From assembly GCA_018296165.2 (NCBI GenBank), contig JACKQL020000020.1, forward strand, positions 310,001-374,000: 64,000 nucleotides of DNA, written 5' to 3'. A model generated the notes under the pieces. That model was not told the origin of the DNA, ran no database searches, and worked only from the letters and a program-made list of their open reading frames with translations. Position numbers and translations under genes: made by a program. Below, in pieces: positions 32,726-43,530 of the stretch; position 1 is the stretch's first letter; each line of letters opens with the position of its first letter. The stretch comes from Termitomyces sp. T153 (taxonomy: Eukaryota > Basidiomycota > Agaricomycetes > Agaricales > Lyophyllaceae).

Positions 32726-33980
32726 ATGCCACCAAGAAGTAGCAAGAATGGGCCTACAAAGCTGCCAATACAGCCAGGCCACATCACCAGGGCCACAGCA
32801 GGACAGGAAATACAAATCAACACAACCAACAGTGCCAAAGAGTGGCTCAATGAGCATGGGTTCATCAACACACTGATGAGCAGCTTGGACACCAATATAC
32901 TAAAGACTGCATTATTGCAATTTTCATGCAGGATGGACATACCAATGGAGATATGCAAAGGGATGAGAGCAGTAGCATACAGGCTGGAAAGCATGGTGGG
33001 GAAGGACACAGAGAAAGTGGTGGTAGAAGTGGTAGAGAAGGCCATGGAGGGGTACAAGGAGGCACTGGAGATGCTGGCAAAAGCATTGGTAAAAACAGTC
33101 ATGGAGATGGCAGAGCAGGCAAAGGACAGGATGGACAGGGCAGAACTTGAGGAGGGTCAGATAGTGGAGCCAGCTAGGAGTCAGAAGAGGGTAGAGGGTA
33201 ACAGTAAGCATATAAGCAACATAACTTATGTAGATGCACTGAGAAGAGCCAAATGCAAAGACATTATTGAGAGAGCTTGCAACAAGGGAAGGCAACTGAT
33301 TGTTGACTTCCCAGCAGAGAGCACAACAGTCAAAGACCTCTCCAAGAAGGAGCTAATAGCCAAAGTGGCAATGACAAAGGAACTTATGGGAATAGCAAGG
33401 CTTGATGCTCCTCAAAGAGAGTTTATTTCAGCATGCAGACTGAAAAATAGGGGGATCCTATATGAGCTCAGCATGCCAGAGGCAGCTAGATGGCTGGCAA
33501 AGGAGGATGTATGAACCCTTTGCTTAGAGAAGATAAGGGAAGACATGAGGATAAAGGACAGAACTTACCAGATCTTTGTAGAATTTGTGCTGACTTTGCT
33601 AGGCAACCAGCTAGAACTAAAGATGGGCAACATCAAGACAAACAATAGTCTGCACCTAGGCAAACTGGTAGCTGCAAGGTGGGTTTGTACTCCACACCTT
33701 AGGAACAACCCAGCTCAGAAGGTTGCTCACATCATCATTTCATGCAATATCAACAGTGGCACCAATAATACCATATGCAGAGGACTCATCATCAAGGGTA
33801 AGAGAGTGCAGGCAAAGAAAATGGACCAGGAGCTAAGGAGGTGCCTGAAGTGCCAAAGGTATGGCAGGGGACATGTTGCTGGAGAATGCCCACAGGGAAA
33901 GGACACCTATGGTTTATGTGCAAAAGAGCATAGAACTAAGGAGTGCAAGGGTAACAGACCTGAAGAAATACTCATGCATT
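32726..33980 (+). pseudogene. LINE ORF1 (gag-like) with zinc knuckles
   Basis: An uninterrupted 262-codon stretch starts MPPRSSKNGPTKLPIQPG and has a helical middle (MEGYKEALEMLAKALVKTVM) and MAEQAKDRMDRAELEEGQIV. It stops at 33512-33514. The frame resumes to 33980 with LGKLVAARWV and paired knuckles CLKCQRYGRGHVAGEC and CAKEHRTKEC. Nucleic-acid chaperone function is expected for the family. Confidence 0.75.
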
Positions 33981-34579
33981 AATTGCAAGGCAAAGGGAAT
34001 GTGACATGATTATGCTTCATCAGCAAGGACATGCCTAACTTTTGTGGAGGCAAAATCACACTTGCTCAAGAGATCCTCAGAAATGAAGTACAGATACTAC
34101 CCTACTGAGGAGCCATGGACATGGGCAAGGAATGATGAGACTAGAGGACCAGCAATGGGCAGGGGTCTCCACAGCTACCTAGTGCAAACAAGTGGATCTA
34201 TTGGAGATATCACATTCTGAGGAGTAGAACAAGATAGGCTTGCAAGAGGTGCCCCAGGATAGGGGAGAGGGAGTTAGAAACAGATAGAGAGGAATGTTGA
34301 AGGCACACAAGAGGCACAGCCAATGCAGAAGAACCAGAGAACTATGACACAGACCAAACTCACAAACTTTAGATGGAGCAACCTCATTGTGAAAGGGGAC
34401 ATGCACCCAAGGGGTCCCTATAGTGCAGGAGGAGGGGATTCCCTACTAGCCAAGTCACATGAGCTCAACAACAGGATTGAGAAGCTCATGGACAAAATAG
34501 TTGTATACAGGAGTGAATTAAGAGAGTCTACATCTGCATTGCAATGAACAGTCACAAAGAACAGGCAGGGCAGGCAAGC

Positions 34580-35240
34580 ATAGAAAAATTGACAATTTAG
34601 CAACAGAATATTAACAAGTTGTTCACCACCCAACATGCCATGCTGGCAGCAATGAATGACAACATTGACATCATCTGCTTGCAGGAACCATGCTACAACT
34701 TCAACAAGCAATCAAGAGCAACACAAAAGTGGAGGCCAGTATACCCAAAAAATCACAAAGAGAGCAAGGCAAGCAAATTGAGGACAATAATGATGGTAAG
34801 CAAGAGGATAACAATGGACTCATGGATGCAGCTCAACATCAATAGCATGGATGTTATAGCAATCTGAATGGAAACTAGAAAGCACACATCAAGGATATTC
34901 AATATTTACAATGCATGCAATCACTTGAGGAGCATAAGGGTACTCAAGTTTTTTTTGAAAAGCAAAGTTGGGGTGAGATTGAAGGGGAGGAATGGAGCAG
35001 ACATCTGGGTGGGCAATTTCAATGAGCACTACCCAATGTGGGACAGTTCTAGGAATAGGCATCTCTTCACCTGCCAGAACTTGAATAAGGCACAGGACCT
35101 TGTAAGTTTGCTGATGGCAAGCAAGATGGTCATGGCACTGTGGCCAGGCATTCCAACACTAGAGGCTAACAATATAAAAAACTTAACACACCCTGACAAT
35201 GTGTTTGTCACTAACAGTTTACAGGATAGAGTAATATGAT
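34580..35240 (+). pseudogene. LINE ORF2 endonuclease domain
   Basis: Pieces read LTTQHAMLAAMNDNIDIICLQEP-like sequence (34619 on), RIFNIYNACN, DIWVGNFNEHYPMWDSSRNR (the GDFNxHHxxW motif with D changed to N) and IPTLEANNIKNLTHPDNVFV. This is the exonuclease-endonuclease-phosphatase fold that nicks target DNA. A stop at 34865-34867 and the D-to-N change disable it. Confidence 0.75.
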
Positions 35241-35269
35241 GTGAAACCCTCCAGCATCAGCAATGCCTG

Positions 35270-36980
35270 GGAGTGGACCATTTCTCAATAATCACCACAA
35301 TCTCAGCAATAATGGAGAGGAGAGAAGAGGAAAGGGGCTGGAACTTGAGGGAGGTCAACTGGAAGGAGTTCAAGGAGGAGCTAGGAGAATGGCTAGAAGA
35401 GATTTCAAAGATGAGGATCAGAATGAGGGAGGAGATGGAGGGGAGGTTGGACAGGATTATGGAGGCATTGATGAGAACAGTGGAGGCCAAGATGCAGAGG
35501 AGAGAATTGCTATATGTGAAGAAGTGGTGGAACAAAGAGTTGTTGAGGATGAGAGTGAGGGCAAGTGCTTTGAATAGAAAGTCAGGGAGGAGGTTAGAAG
35601 AGCCTGACCACCCAGTGCACAAGATGTTTGGAGGGCACAGAACAACTACAGTCAGGTGATAAAAGATGCAAAGGGGAGGCACTGGGAAGAATGGTTGGAG
35701 CAGGTGGATGCAAATTCTGTGTGGAATGCAAAAAAGTTCATGACAGCAATGCTGTCAGATGGGGGGTGCACAAGGGTACCAGTGCTGAATATAAAGGTGG
35801 AGGGGAGAACCAGAGAGGTGGAGGAAAACAGAAAAAAAGCAAAGCTCTTCCACAAAACATTCTTCTACAACAAGCTCAAAGACTGCAACATCCCAGCAGA
35901 TCATCAGTATCCACTGCCAGCCTTTGAGTGGTTGCTAATACCCAACAAGGAGATCTATGCCACTGTTGCAAAGTTACATCCACACAAGGTACCAGGTCTC
36001 ATTGGCATACCAAATGTCATGATCATGAAAACAAGATACATGCTGGTCCCATATTTCAGACCAGTGTTTATGGCTACCTTTGTGCTTGGTGCATACCCAG
36101 AGAGGTGGAAGATTTTCCAAACAGTGGTGCTTAAAAAGCCAGGCAGGAACAACTACAGCAACTCCAACTTGTACCAGCTGATAGCATTGCTTAACATGAT
36201 TGCCAAGGTCCTCTTGTCATGCCTGAAGATGAAGCTAACTTGATGGAAAAGCACAACATTCTCCCAAAATATCAGCTTGGAGGATGCCCAGAATAGTCCA
36301 CAACAGATTCACTATACAAGCTCACAATATTCATGAGAGACATATGACAATGCAACAAGGGTAGTTGTTGCACTATTCTTGGACAACAAGGGGGCTTTCT
36401 CCAATATGGTGCCAGAAGTCCTGGCACAGAATATGAGAGATAGAGGAGTGCTGGAGGTAGTAGTGAGGTGGTTTGAGACAAAGCTGGATGGAAGGCAGAC
36501 AGTAATTTCCTTCAACAATTACACTTCAGCAACAATACTGGTGGAGAGTGGGCTCAATCATGGGTGCAACATGTTGGGATTATGCTATAACTTCTACAAT
36601 GCAGGTCAGATAGAAGGAGTGAAGGAGAAAGAAGGAGAGCTGGTGATATCTTTTGTGGATGATGTGGTGGTGGCAGCAGAAGGGAATGGCATGGAGGAGG
36701 CAGTGAGAGGAGTGAAGAGTATAATGGAGCAAGATAGCAGGGCAAGGAGATGGGCAACCAACACATTTCTTGCTATACAAGATGAGGAGGTTTATGGGAG
36801 TGGGGTTCTTGAGGAAGAGGGTGAAGACAAGAAGGTGAGTGGGCAGGTCAGAGCCAGTGCAGAGGCCAAATATCAAGATTGCAGGGGTCAACATAGCAGT
36901 GAAACTGGTACACAAGTTCTTGGAAGTGTTGGTGGGCCAGGAATTAAGGTTTTGAGAACACATCACATTTGCACATGAGA
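35270..36980 (+). pseudogene. LINE ORF2 reverse transcriptase
   Basis: After a charged linker (KKWWNKELLRMRVRA), the RT palm reads LHPHKVPGLIGIPNVMI, WKIFQTVVLKKPGRNNY, ALFLDNKGAFSNMVPEVL (motif A), GLNHGCNMLGLCYNFYNAG (motif B) and VISFVDDVVVAAEG (motif C, both Asp intact). Frame breaks occur at about 35660, 36241 and 36978. FVDD is encoded by GATGAT, which has no CpG. Confidence 0.8.
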
Positions 36981-37539
36981 AGGGCACTGCGGTGGTATCC
37001 AGGATGAAGAGATTGGTGAAGGTGAATGGGGGAATGAGAGGTGTTTTTGTGAGAAGAGTGTACAAGGTGGTGGTTGCTCTGACAATGCTGTATGCAGTGG
37101 ACATATGGTGCATGCCAAATGTGGAAGTGAATGAGAGAGTAGTGAGAGAATTGAGAGGGTTCAAATTGAAGCTAGAAATGGAGCAGAGGATGGCAATGAT
37201 TCAGACACTAGGCACATTGCGGACAACTCCAGTGGTCCTACATAATGCACATGTGGGGTTTTTACTGATGGATGTTAGGATACAGAAGATATGCATAAAG
37301 GCAGCAGCCCAGGTAGCCATGATGCTGGAGACTCATCCTCTTTACAAGCCAGCTTGACATGCAGCCAGATTTGTCAAAAGACACTGTGCACCCCTGCATT
37401 ACATCTTGAAGGCAGTAGGCAAGAACCCAAAGAATGTGGAGACAATAAGTGTGGTGCAAAGATATCTGGGATGGAAGTGCCCAGTGGAGGTACTGATAGA
37501 CAAATAGGTCAAGGAGGCAATAGAGAGGGAGTGGAATAA

Positions 37540-38370
37540 CAATGCAGACATCAGGATATACATGGATTGGTCAGGATACAAGGAATGGATAGGAGCAGTG
37601 GCAATGCTGTACTGCAGATTCAAAAGGCTGAAAGTTGTGAGGAAGTGCTTAGGCAAGGAGGAAGACCACACAGTATTCAAGAAGGAGTGTGTGGGGCAGG
37701 TGCTGGAAATGGAGCTGCTGAGGGGAGAGTTAAAGGGGAGGAGGAAAAGGAGGGTGATGAGGAAGGTGATGGTGGGCACCAACAACCAGGTAGAGATGTT
37801 AGCACTGCAAGATTCAAGTCCAGAGATGGGATGTTATCTCATCAACCAAGTGTTGGAGGGTACTCACAGGATCAGGAAGACTGGATTGGATGCAAACATA
37901 GGGATTTTCTGGACTCCCAGGCACCATGGGATAGCCAGCAGCAAACAGGCAGACAAAGAGGTGAAGAAAGTGGCAGAGGGCAACAAGACAGGCATGGAAG
38001 GCTTACACTTTCTACAAAAACCACTACCCAAGTCCAGAGCAGCAATTGTTATACAACACAAAAAGGCATGGTGCAGAGAAGCCCAGCAGATACTAGCACA
38101 GTCACTGAGATTCAAGAAAGCAAAAGCCATAGACCCCAACCGGCCCAATGCCATGAAGATCATAGCCATGCTGGTGGGACTGCCACACAAACATGCATCA
38201 CTCCTAGTGCAGCTTTGCACAGGACACTGTCTGCTCAACTAGTACCTGCATCAGATAAAGAAAGCCAACATGCCTGTATGCTCCACATGTGGAGATGCCT
38301 CAGAGATTGTTTGCCACTACCTGCTGGATTGCCATGCATATGACAGACACAGAATCAACCCCCACTAGGT
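37540..38370 (+). pseudogene. LINE RNase H and C-terminal zinc motif
   Basis: RNase H-like pieces: YKEWIGAVAMLYCRFKRLKV, LGKEEDHTVFKKECVGQVLE and FWTPRHHGIASSKQADKEVK. The frame then reads LVGLPHKHASLLVQLCTGHC and VCSTCGDASEIVCHYLLDC, the CCHC-like tail found in such LINEs. An overlapping 258-codon frame is a shadow. Confidence 0.7.
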
Positions 38371-38737
38371 AGCATGCCTGGGACTGAAAGCACTGAGTAC
38401 TTTGCTCAGCAATCCCAATGCCATCAAGGCCTTGTTTGCATACATCCACATGATGAGACAGTTTTAGAGATCCTACAGAGACCTGACAATCACAATGGAG
38501 AATGCAGAGAATGCCCAGCAGTGACCCTGAGAGTGCAATACCCTAATCTTACTTATTTTTACCTACAGAATTGCCTCACTGGGGCTTAATAGGGACACAA
38601 GCCCAATTCTGGGTGCAAACATACATAGTTTTGGACAAATTACTTATGACAGGAGAAATATGTACAGTGTGTAGACAGGCAGTAAACCCTGACATAGGGG
38701 CATAGCCCCAATGGGTCCAGGAAATAAATAAAAAAGG

Positions 38738-39128
38738 ATGGCAGTAACAGCCTATCAGACTGCCATGCCATCATTCAGTCAGACAATGCTGGAGTGGTAA
38801 CACACCCTCTCCAATCTTACTAACAAACTAATGTACTTGTACAAATAGGTAAATCTACATATTGTTCAATTCACATTAGTTATCATTTCTTAATAATTCT
38901 CTTTTGTATATCTTGTGTCTTTTTGAAAACTTTGGAGTCTCTTTTCTTATAGATGGTTACAATCACTTGATTGATTGCATCAAATTTCATTCATCATTCT
39001 GTTTTTGTCTGCACTTGGGGGCTTTTGTTTTCTCAATGCACAGACAACCCCAAAATGTTGCATGTAATATTCTCTCCTATTCCAGTTGATCATATGTAGT
39101 CTTCTCTTCTAACAACCACCTCAAGATA
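38738..39128. other. CpG-free spacer
   Basis: AT-rich, CpG-free DNA between the LINE tail and the inverted RNase H-like fragment. No coding or repeat structure recognised. Confidence 0.5.
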
Positions 39129-39480
39129 TCATGTGTAGAACAAGGATAGAAAAATATATTGGTTTATTCTACAGGTCACACCTACAACACCACCAGAAAC
39201 CAAACCTACACTCCATGACATTAATGCATCTACAAACTCGAGAGGGAGTGGATCTGGCAGTGTTGTGATTTGTATACCACACCAATCTGCAGAAATAACA
39301 TTTCTCCATGAACGGATATTCTCTAACACTGCCTTTCCTAGATGGTGGTGCAAGACTTGACCAGGAGAAGGAGAAAACCAGACCTGAAGGCATACAAGGA
39401 TGGAAGGTGATTACCAAGCATACATAATCAAGACTCCTTGTTGCATTCTCTCGAGACACAGATAAGGTGGAGCTGCGATG
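39129..39480 (-). pseudogene. Retroelement RNase H-like fragment, inverted copy
   Basis: The minus strand reads MHHHLGKAVLENIRSWRNVI, then SADWCGIQITTLPDPLPLEF and VDALMSW.VGLVSGG, homologous to the fragment at 32230-32560. Unlike that copy it retains several CpGs (39238, 39313, 39451), so it straddles the right edge of the depleted island. Confidence 0.5.
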
Positions 39481-39571
39481 TTCATAGTATATGTAGAAAA
39501 GGCAAGGTGGGTGGAGCTGCCACATTCCAGTCAACAATGATCATAAGCCAGCCATTGCACCTTTTTCCGAT

Positions 39572-39650
39572 GGCCCTGTGGCGAAATGGCATCGCGTCTG
39601 ACTACGATTGCGAAATCAGGAGATTGCAGGTTCGACCCCTGTCTCGGTCA
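39572..39650 (+). tRNA. tRNA-Arg (ACG), with a 7-nt intron; acceptor stem imperfect
   Basis: A cloverleaf can be drawn. D arm is GCGA/TCGC with GG in the loop. Anticodon stem is TCTGA (39597-39601)/TCAGG (39616-39620), loop C-U-ACG-A plus A, with TTGCGAA (39608-39614) as intron. T arm is GCAGG/CCTGT with loop TTCGACC. It is followed by TTTT at 39652. The acceptor GGCCCTG pairs with CTCGGTC except for two mismatches, so it may be a decayed gene or a variant. The body strongly resembles eukaryotic tRNA-Arg(ACG). Confidence 0.6.
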
Positions 39651-39882
39651 GTTTTAAAATCTTGAACCCCATGACATCTACTTTTATCTTTTTGTCAAAA
39701 AACAACGGGACTACATAAACTAATTACCGTGTTCTCATTCATCTTATCCACATTGACGAATATTGAATTCAAATCGCATTTCGAGAGGGATCAAAACGAC
39801 CGACGAACGACATACACATATACTATCACAGGGCTCAAGAAATCATACGAGAGATTTTTGAGGGAACGCAAGATGGATAACA

Positions 39883-42381
39883 TCAAGCCACATCGGCCTG
39901 CATCGGGGCAACCTGGCCGCCCTTTGCGGCAGTCGGAGTGAAAGTATGCCAGCGATCGTTGTAACGAACATCTATGTAAAAGGGAGTGAGTCATGATTGG
40001 CAAAGAACGAAAGAAACAACGTACCGAGAGGCCGTCCACCATACATGTACTGCTGGAATTTGGCTGCAAGCGATGATCAGACTTCATTGACTCCACGAAG
40101 ACGAAATAAATATGAATGCACCGATAGCGGTCTCAGCTTCCTGAACCTGAGCGAACTGGACGACACCACATCCCTTGGAGCGGGTGCCATCGAAGAGAAT
40201 CTCAGCAAGCTCTACCTGTCCCGTTGTTTCGAAAAGTTCGACTAGATCCTCATTGGCAGTCGACCAGGGCAACTGTATCAGCTAGGTATTAAACATTGCT
40301 TGAAACTTATTGGAGACAGGAACGTACATTGCGAACCATGATCTGCTGGCTTGGTTCAGCATCGGGCAGACCACCATATCCACCGCCGTAGCCCCCACCG
40401 CCGTAGCCTCCGCCATAGCCACCAGAGGCACCTGCACCGCCCTGGTCAGGGCCAGAGTAGTCGGCATAAATATCCTGGTTCGAAAAATCGCGGCCAGCAC
40501 CACCTCCAAATCCTCCGCCACGGAAGCCACCTCGGAATCCGCCACGGAGACCCCGTCCTAACCCACGAGGTGCGCCACGGAAGCCACCACGGAAGCTACC
40601 AGGGCCAGATAGGCCAGCGTAACGGTCCTTAACACACGAAACTAGGTTATGGACCCTCTCGAAAGTCAAATTGTTGTTTTCATACCTCGCGGACCTCAAG
40701 AGTACGACCGTACCAGTCAAACCCATGGTACATGCCTAAAAGGATGAAGCGGAGAGTGGGATAATATAAGACGATGAGACTTACTGATAGCCTGTTGGGC
40801 ATCTTTTGCAGTTTCGAATACAACGGTACCGGATCCTTTGGGCCGTCCATCAGCGCCTATATTGATGTCGGCACGGATAATGTTCCCAGCGGTACGGAAA
40901 AGATCCTTGAGGTCTTGCCACCCGGCTTGATAAGGCAGCTGGAGACGAGGTCAAAGAAAGATCAACAACGCGAGCTGACGAAGGAAGCACTCACATTGCC
41001 GACGTAAAGTTGATTACCAGGATTGCCCTGGCCACCGAAATAATTATGGGAAGGAGGACGTGGAGGCGGGGCCGCATGCAACCCTTGACCAGCCATTGCC
41101 ATACCTATTTTACCTGGAACGGGAGTAGCACCAAAACGGGCCTCATTTTCGCGGTCCTTAAAGGAGTTAGTTGGTGTGTTGAAGACCGATCAACTAAGAT
41201 ACCTCTCTAATGAATACCGGTCTTCCCAGAAGTGGTTGCTCAGACAGTTCTCGAATGGCACGTTGAGAGTCTTCTTGAGAGGCGAACTCAACAATTCTAT
41301 GTCCTAGTCAATAAAGAGGAAAGGTTTCGAAAAGACCGACTTACCCGCAGCCTTTGGAAACTCCCGTGGGCGTAACAAGAACTTCGGCGAAGAGGACCTC
41401 ACCAGCTGCCAACCCCAAAAGAAAAGCTCCCATCAATATCCTCTCGACAACTCAACCATTCCGGCACAAAAAACAAAAAGAAACATAACCATCCTCGACA
41501 CAACACAAACTCACACTCCAATTCCAGTCCGTCGGAATTTCGAAAAGGGCATGCGCGCACATGGTGGAACGTAAACTCCAAAAAACTGACATCGCCCCAC
41601 ATCGGCACCTTCTCTGCTCTGGCGCCACTACTGCGGCCACTAGCAACCCACAAAACCAAAAATATGCACAAAAAAGTGATCTGAGATTCCCCCACCCACC
41701 TCCCCTCATGAATTCCATCAGGTCTCTGTACTTGACGTCGTAACTAAGATTACCGACGTAGACCCGGTTTTCTCTCTTGCTGATCTTCGCGAATTCAACG
41801 GCTTCTTCATGATCTGCGTTCATCGGTCCCCCAAGAGAGCGAGAGAATGTGTCCGTGCCTCTGCGGTCGCGGCTGCGCGAGCGTGACCGTGATCGACTAC
41901 GGGATCGCGACCTAGACCTGGAGCGACGACGATTACGGCGAGGAGACGCAGAGCGGCGTCTCGAACGAGAGCGGCTCCGAGAACGCGAGCGCTTACGACG
42001 CTGATGATAACACCATGAGTCATTTTGTTGTACATGATATGAAATAAACCCTAACATCTCCATTACGCCTGTCTGGCTCCCAGTGATCGCCTCCGCCACG
42101 CCTGGAACGGCCTATAAATCCAAAACAGATGGAACTCTTTATAAAAAAAAAATTACACGTGGCGGGCACATACCAGACTCCCGTCTATCACGGTCGCGGT
42201 GGCTGTCCTTGTCACGGTCCCTGCGCTCTTTGTCGCGGTCATCGCGATCCCTGTCCCTGTCCTTATCACGGTCATAATCACGATCCCTGTCTCGGTCACG
42301 GTCTCGTTCTCTCCCACTGCTCACAGGTGCTATAATTGCCTTGTCATCAGTGTCTTCTTTGTTCTTCATATCGACGTCCAT
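39883..42381 (-). CDS. SR-type RNA-binding protein with three RRMs (GBP2/HRB1-like)
   Basis: Twelve exons (high to low): 42381-42174, 42111-42050, 42000-41700, 41405-41345, 41296-41203, 41156-40995, 40938-40785, 40735-40686, 40627-40328, 40272-40122, 40063-40025, 39971-39883. They close in frame to 556 residues. The N-terminus is DR/DRDK-repeat rich, followed by an RS/SR-rich block (about 91-135). RRM1 starts near 169 (NRVYVGNLSYDVKY), RRM2 near 291 (QLYVGNLPYQAGWQ) and RRM3 near 459 (QIMVRNLPWSTANE). A G/R-rich RGG-like linker (about 372-455) separates RRM2 and RRM3. The arrangement fits yeast Gbp2/Hrb1, shuttling proteins linking transcription (TREX) to mRNA export. One intron (41406-41699) is 294 nt, against 46-62 nt for the others, which suggests regulated splicing. 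Confidence 0.88.
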
Positions 42382-43530
42382 GTTGAGGCGGAAGTGTGAT
42401 TAGCAGGCCAAAATGAGTAAGTTATGAGGTGAGAGGGACGTGGAGGTCAAGGAAAAGAAAATTCTCGCACTGACTCAGTTTTCGACCTCCGTCCAAATTT
42501 ACGTAATCCATATTCATGTGTTAGTAGCGTTTGGAGAGGGAACTTTGCGATATGCCTTTAAGTAGACCGAAAATATGCTTCTAGACCGAAGGGTCTGCAG
42601 AATTTCGAGTCCATTTCGGGCAGAGGGTCCGTCTGCAGACTTGCCTCTGCCAGACAGTGTTTCCTTACAAGTTATGCCAGTGTAAATTACGTCCTTGTAG
42701 TCCTCATTCGTTCTCCTCAATGCTATCCTGTTGTCATTGCCATCCTTGATGCCAGCCTCGTGATCCTTCGTGGTAATAGAAGGTCAATAATCAATCGTAG
42801 TAACTGTTTACATGATAATAAAAGGAGGAGACTTTCTGCAATGCATCTTAAAGTTACTGGAAGGATCAAGAGAGTAGAAAGTCCAAGTTCCCACGTATTC
42901 AGGGGTATTGAACTAATCAGGCAACCAGAGAGTATTATGACTAGCGAGCGCGAAAGCGGCGGATGTGTGTACAAAAACAGCAAGCACGAACTGATGCGAA
43001 AGTGATTTGACTGATGGGTAGTAGGTATCGGCAATGTCCGCAAGCGCTGATGAGAGGCAGCTTAGTTTGTTTGCTGGGAAATGTCATGCATATAGTCTGT
43101 ATACAATTTAATTCGAACTACCGCAAGACGAGATGTTCGGTGTTCTCCGACACTTGCCCGTTCGAACCACTGCTGTCACTACCGGGAGTGAAGTGTATTG
43201 AAGATCTATTTCTAGTTCTCGGCACCTATCGCACTTTCTGACGGGCCTCGGGTTGTCTGTCGGCCGTCTTTAGTAGATATGGATAGATGAGGTGTCAGCG
43301 GTGTCTGCCCTTCTGTCTCTTTCTATGTGTCTATTTTTGTGCTCTGGGGTAAATTTATTACCTACGTATTTTGTTGTGGAGAAATCGCTTCAAGAATCGA
43401 GATCGCAGTCCTGTTCGATGTGACGTTCGACCTTTGCATTTCGGACGCCAGTATGCTTGTTCCATAATATATAAAGAGGACTGACTTCTTGAGTCAGCCA
43501 ACTCAACGCCTTGATATCTCACCTCAACCC
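42382..43530. promoter_or_regulatory. Divergent intergenic region with TATA-like box before the O-methyltransferase
   Basis: Holds the 5' flanks of the RRM gene (minus) and the O-methyltransferase (plus). TATATAAAG at 43468-43476 lies about 60 bp upstream of ATG 43531. Small ORFs (42514-42720, 42760-43005) have no recognisable features. Confidence 0.45.

Larger units (their letters stand above)
32726..38737 (+). mobile_element. LINE (non-LTR retrotransposon) with RNase H, Tad/I-like
   Basis: On the plus strand, in order: gag-like ORF1 with CCHC knuckles, AP-type endonuclease, reverse transcriptase, RNase H and a C-terminal CCHC/H motif. It ends in an A-rich tail (AAATAAATAAAAAAGG, 38722-38737). 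The true 5' end is not defined and may be upstream of 32726. It is almost free of CpG, yet several domains keep long open frames. The organisation matches fungal Tad/I-type LINEs. Stops and frameshifts between domains make it inactive as read. Confidence 0.8.
16716..39236. other. 22.5-kb CpG-depleted transposon island
   Basis: By eye I find only about a dozen CG dinucleotides between the last ones near 16712 and the first of the right flank near 39238, while both flanks contain CG in nearly every line. TG and CA are correspondingly abundant. Everything recognisable inside is mobile-element DNA: nested gypsy and copia elements, a LINE and fragments. This is the signature of cytosine methylation at CpG followed by deamination. 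The boundaries are sharp and coincide with the outer edges of the repeats, not with host genes. Confidence 0.85.

Noticed and set aside
32704..33295. Three minus-strand ORFs of 73-132 codons
   Set aside because: Antisense to the LINE ORF1, which has clear gag-like features on the plus strand.
37567..38343. 258-codon plus-strand ORF
   Set aside because: Different frame from the recognisable RNase H and zinc-motif segments; Gln/Gly/Arg-rich shadow.
42139..42381. Stand-alone 80-codon Arg/Asp-repeat ORF (minus)
   Set aside because: It is the first exon of the three-RRM gene; splicing at 42173 joins it to the RS domain.
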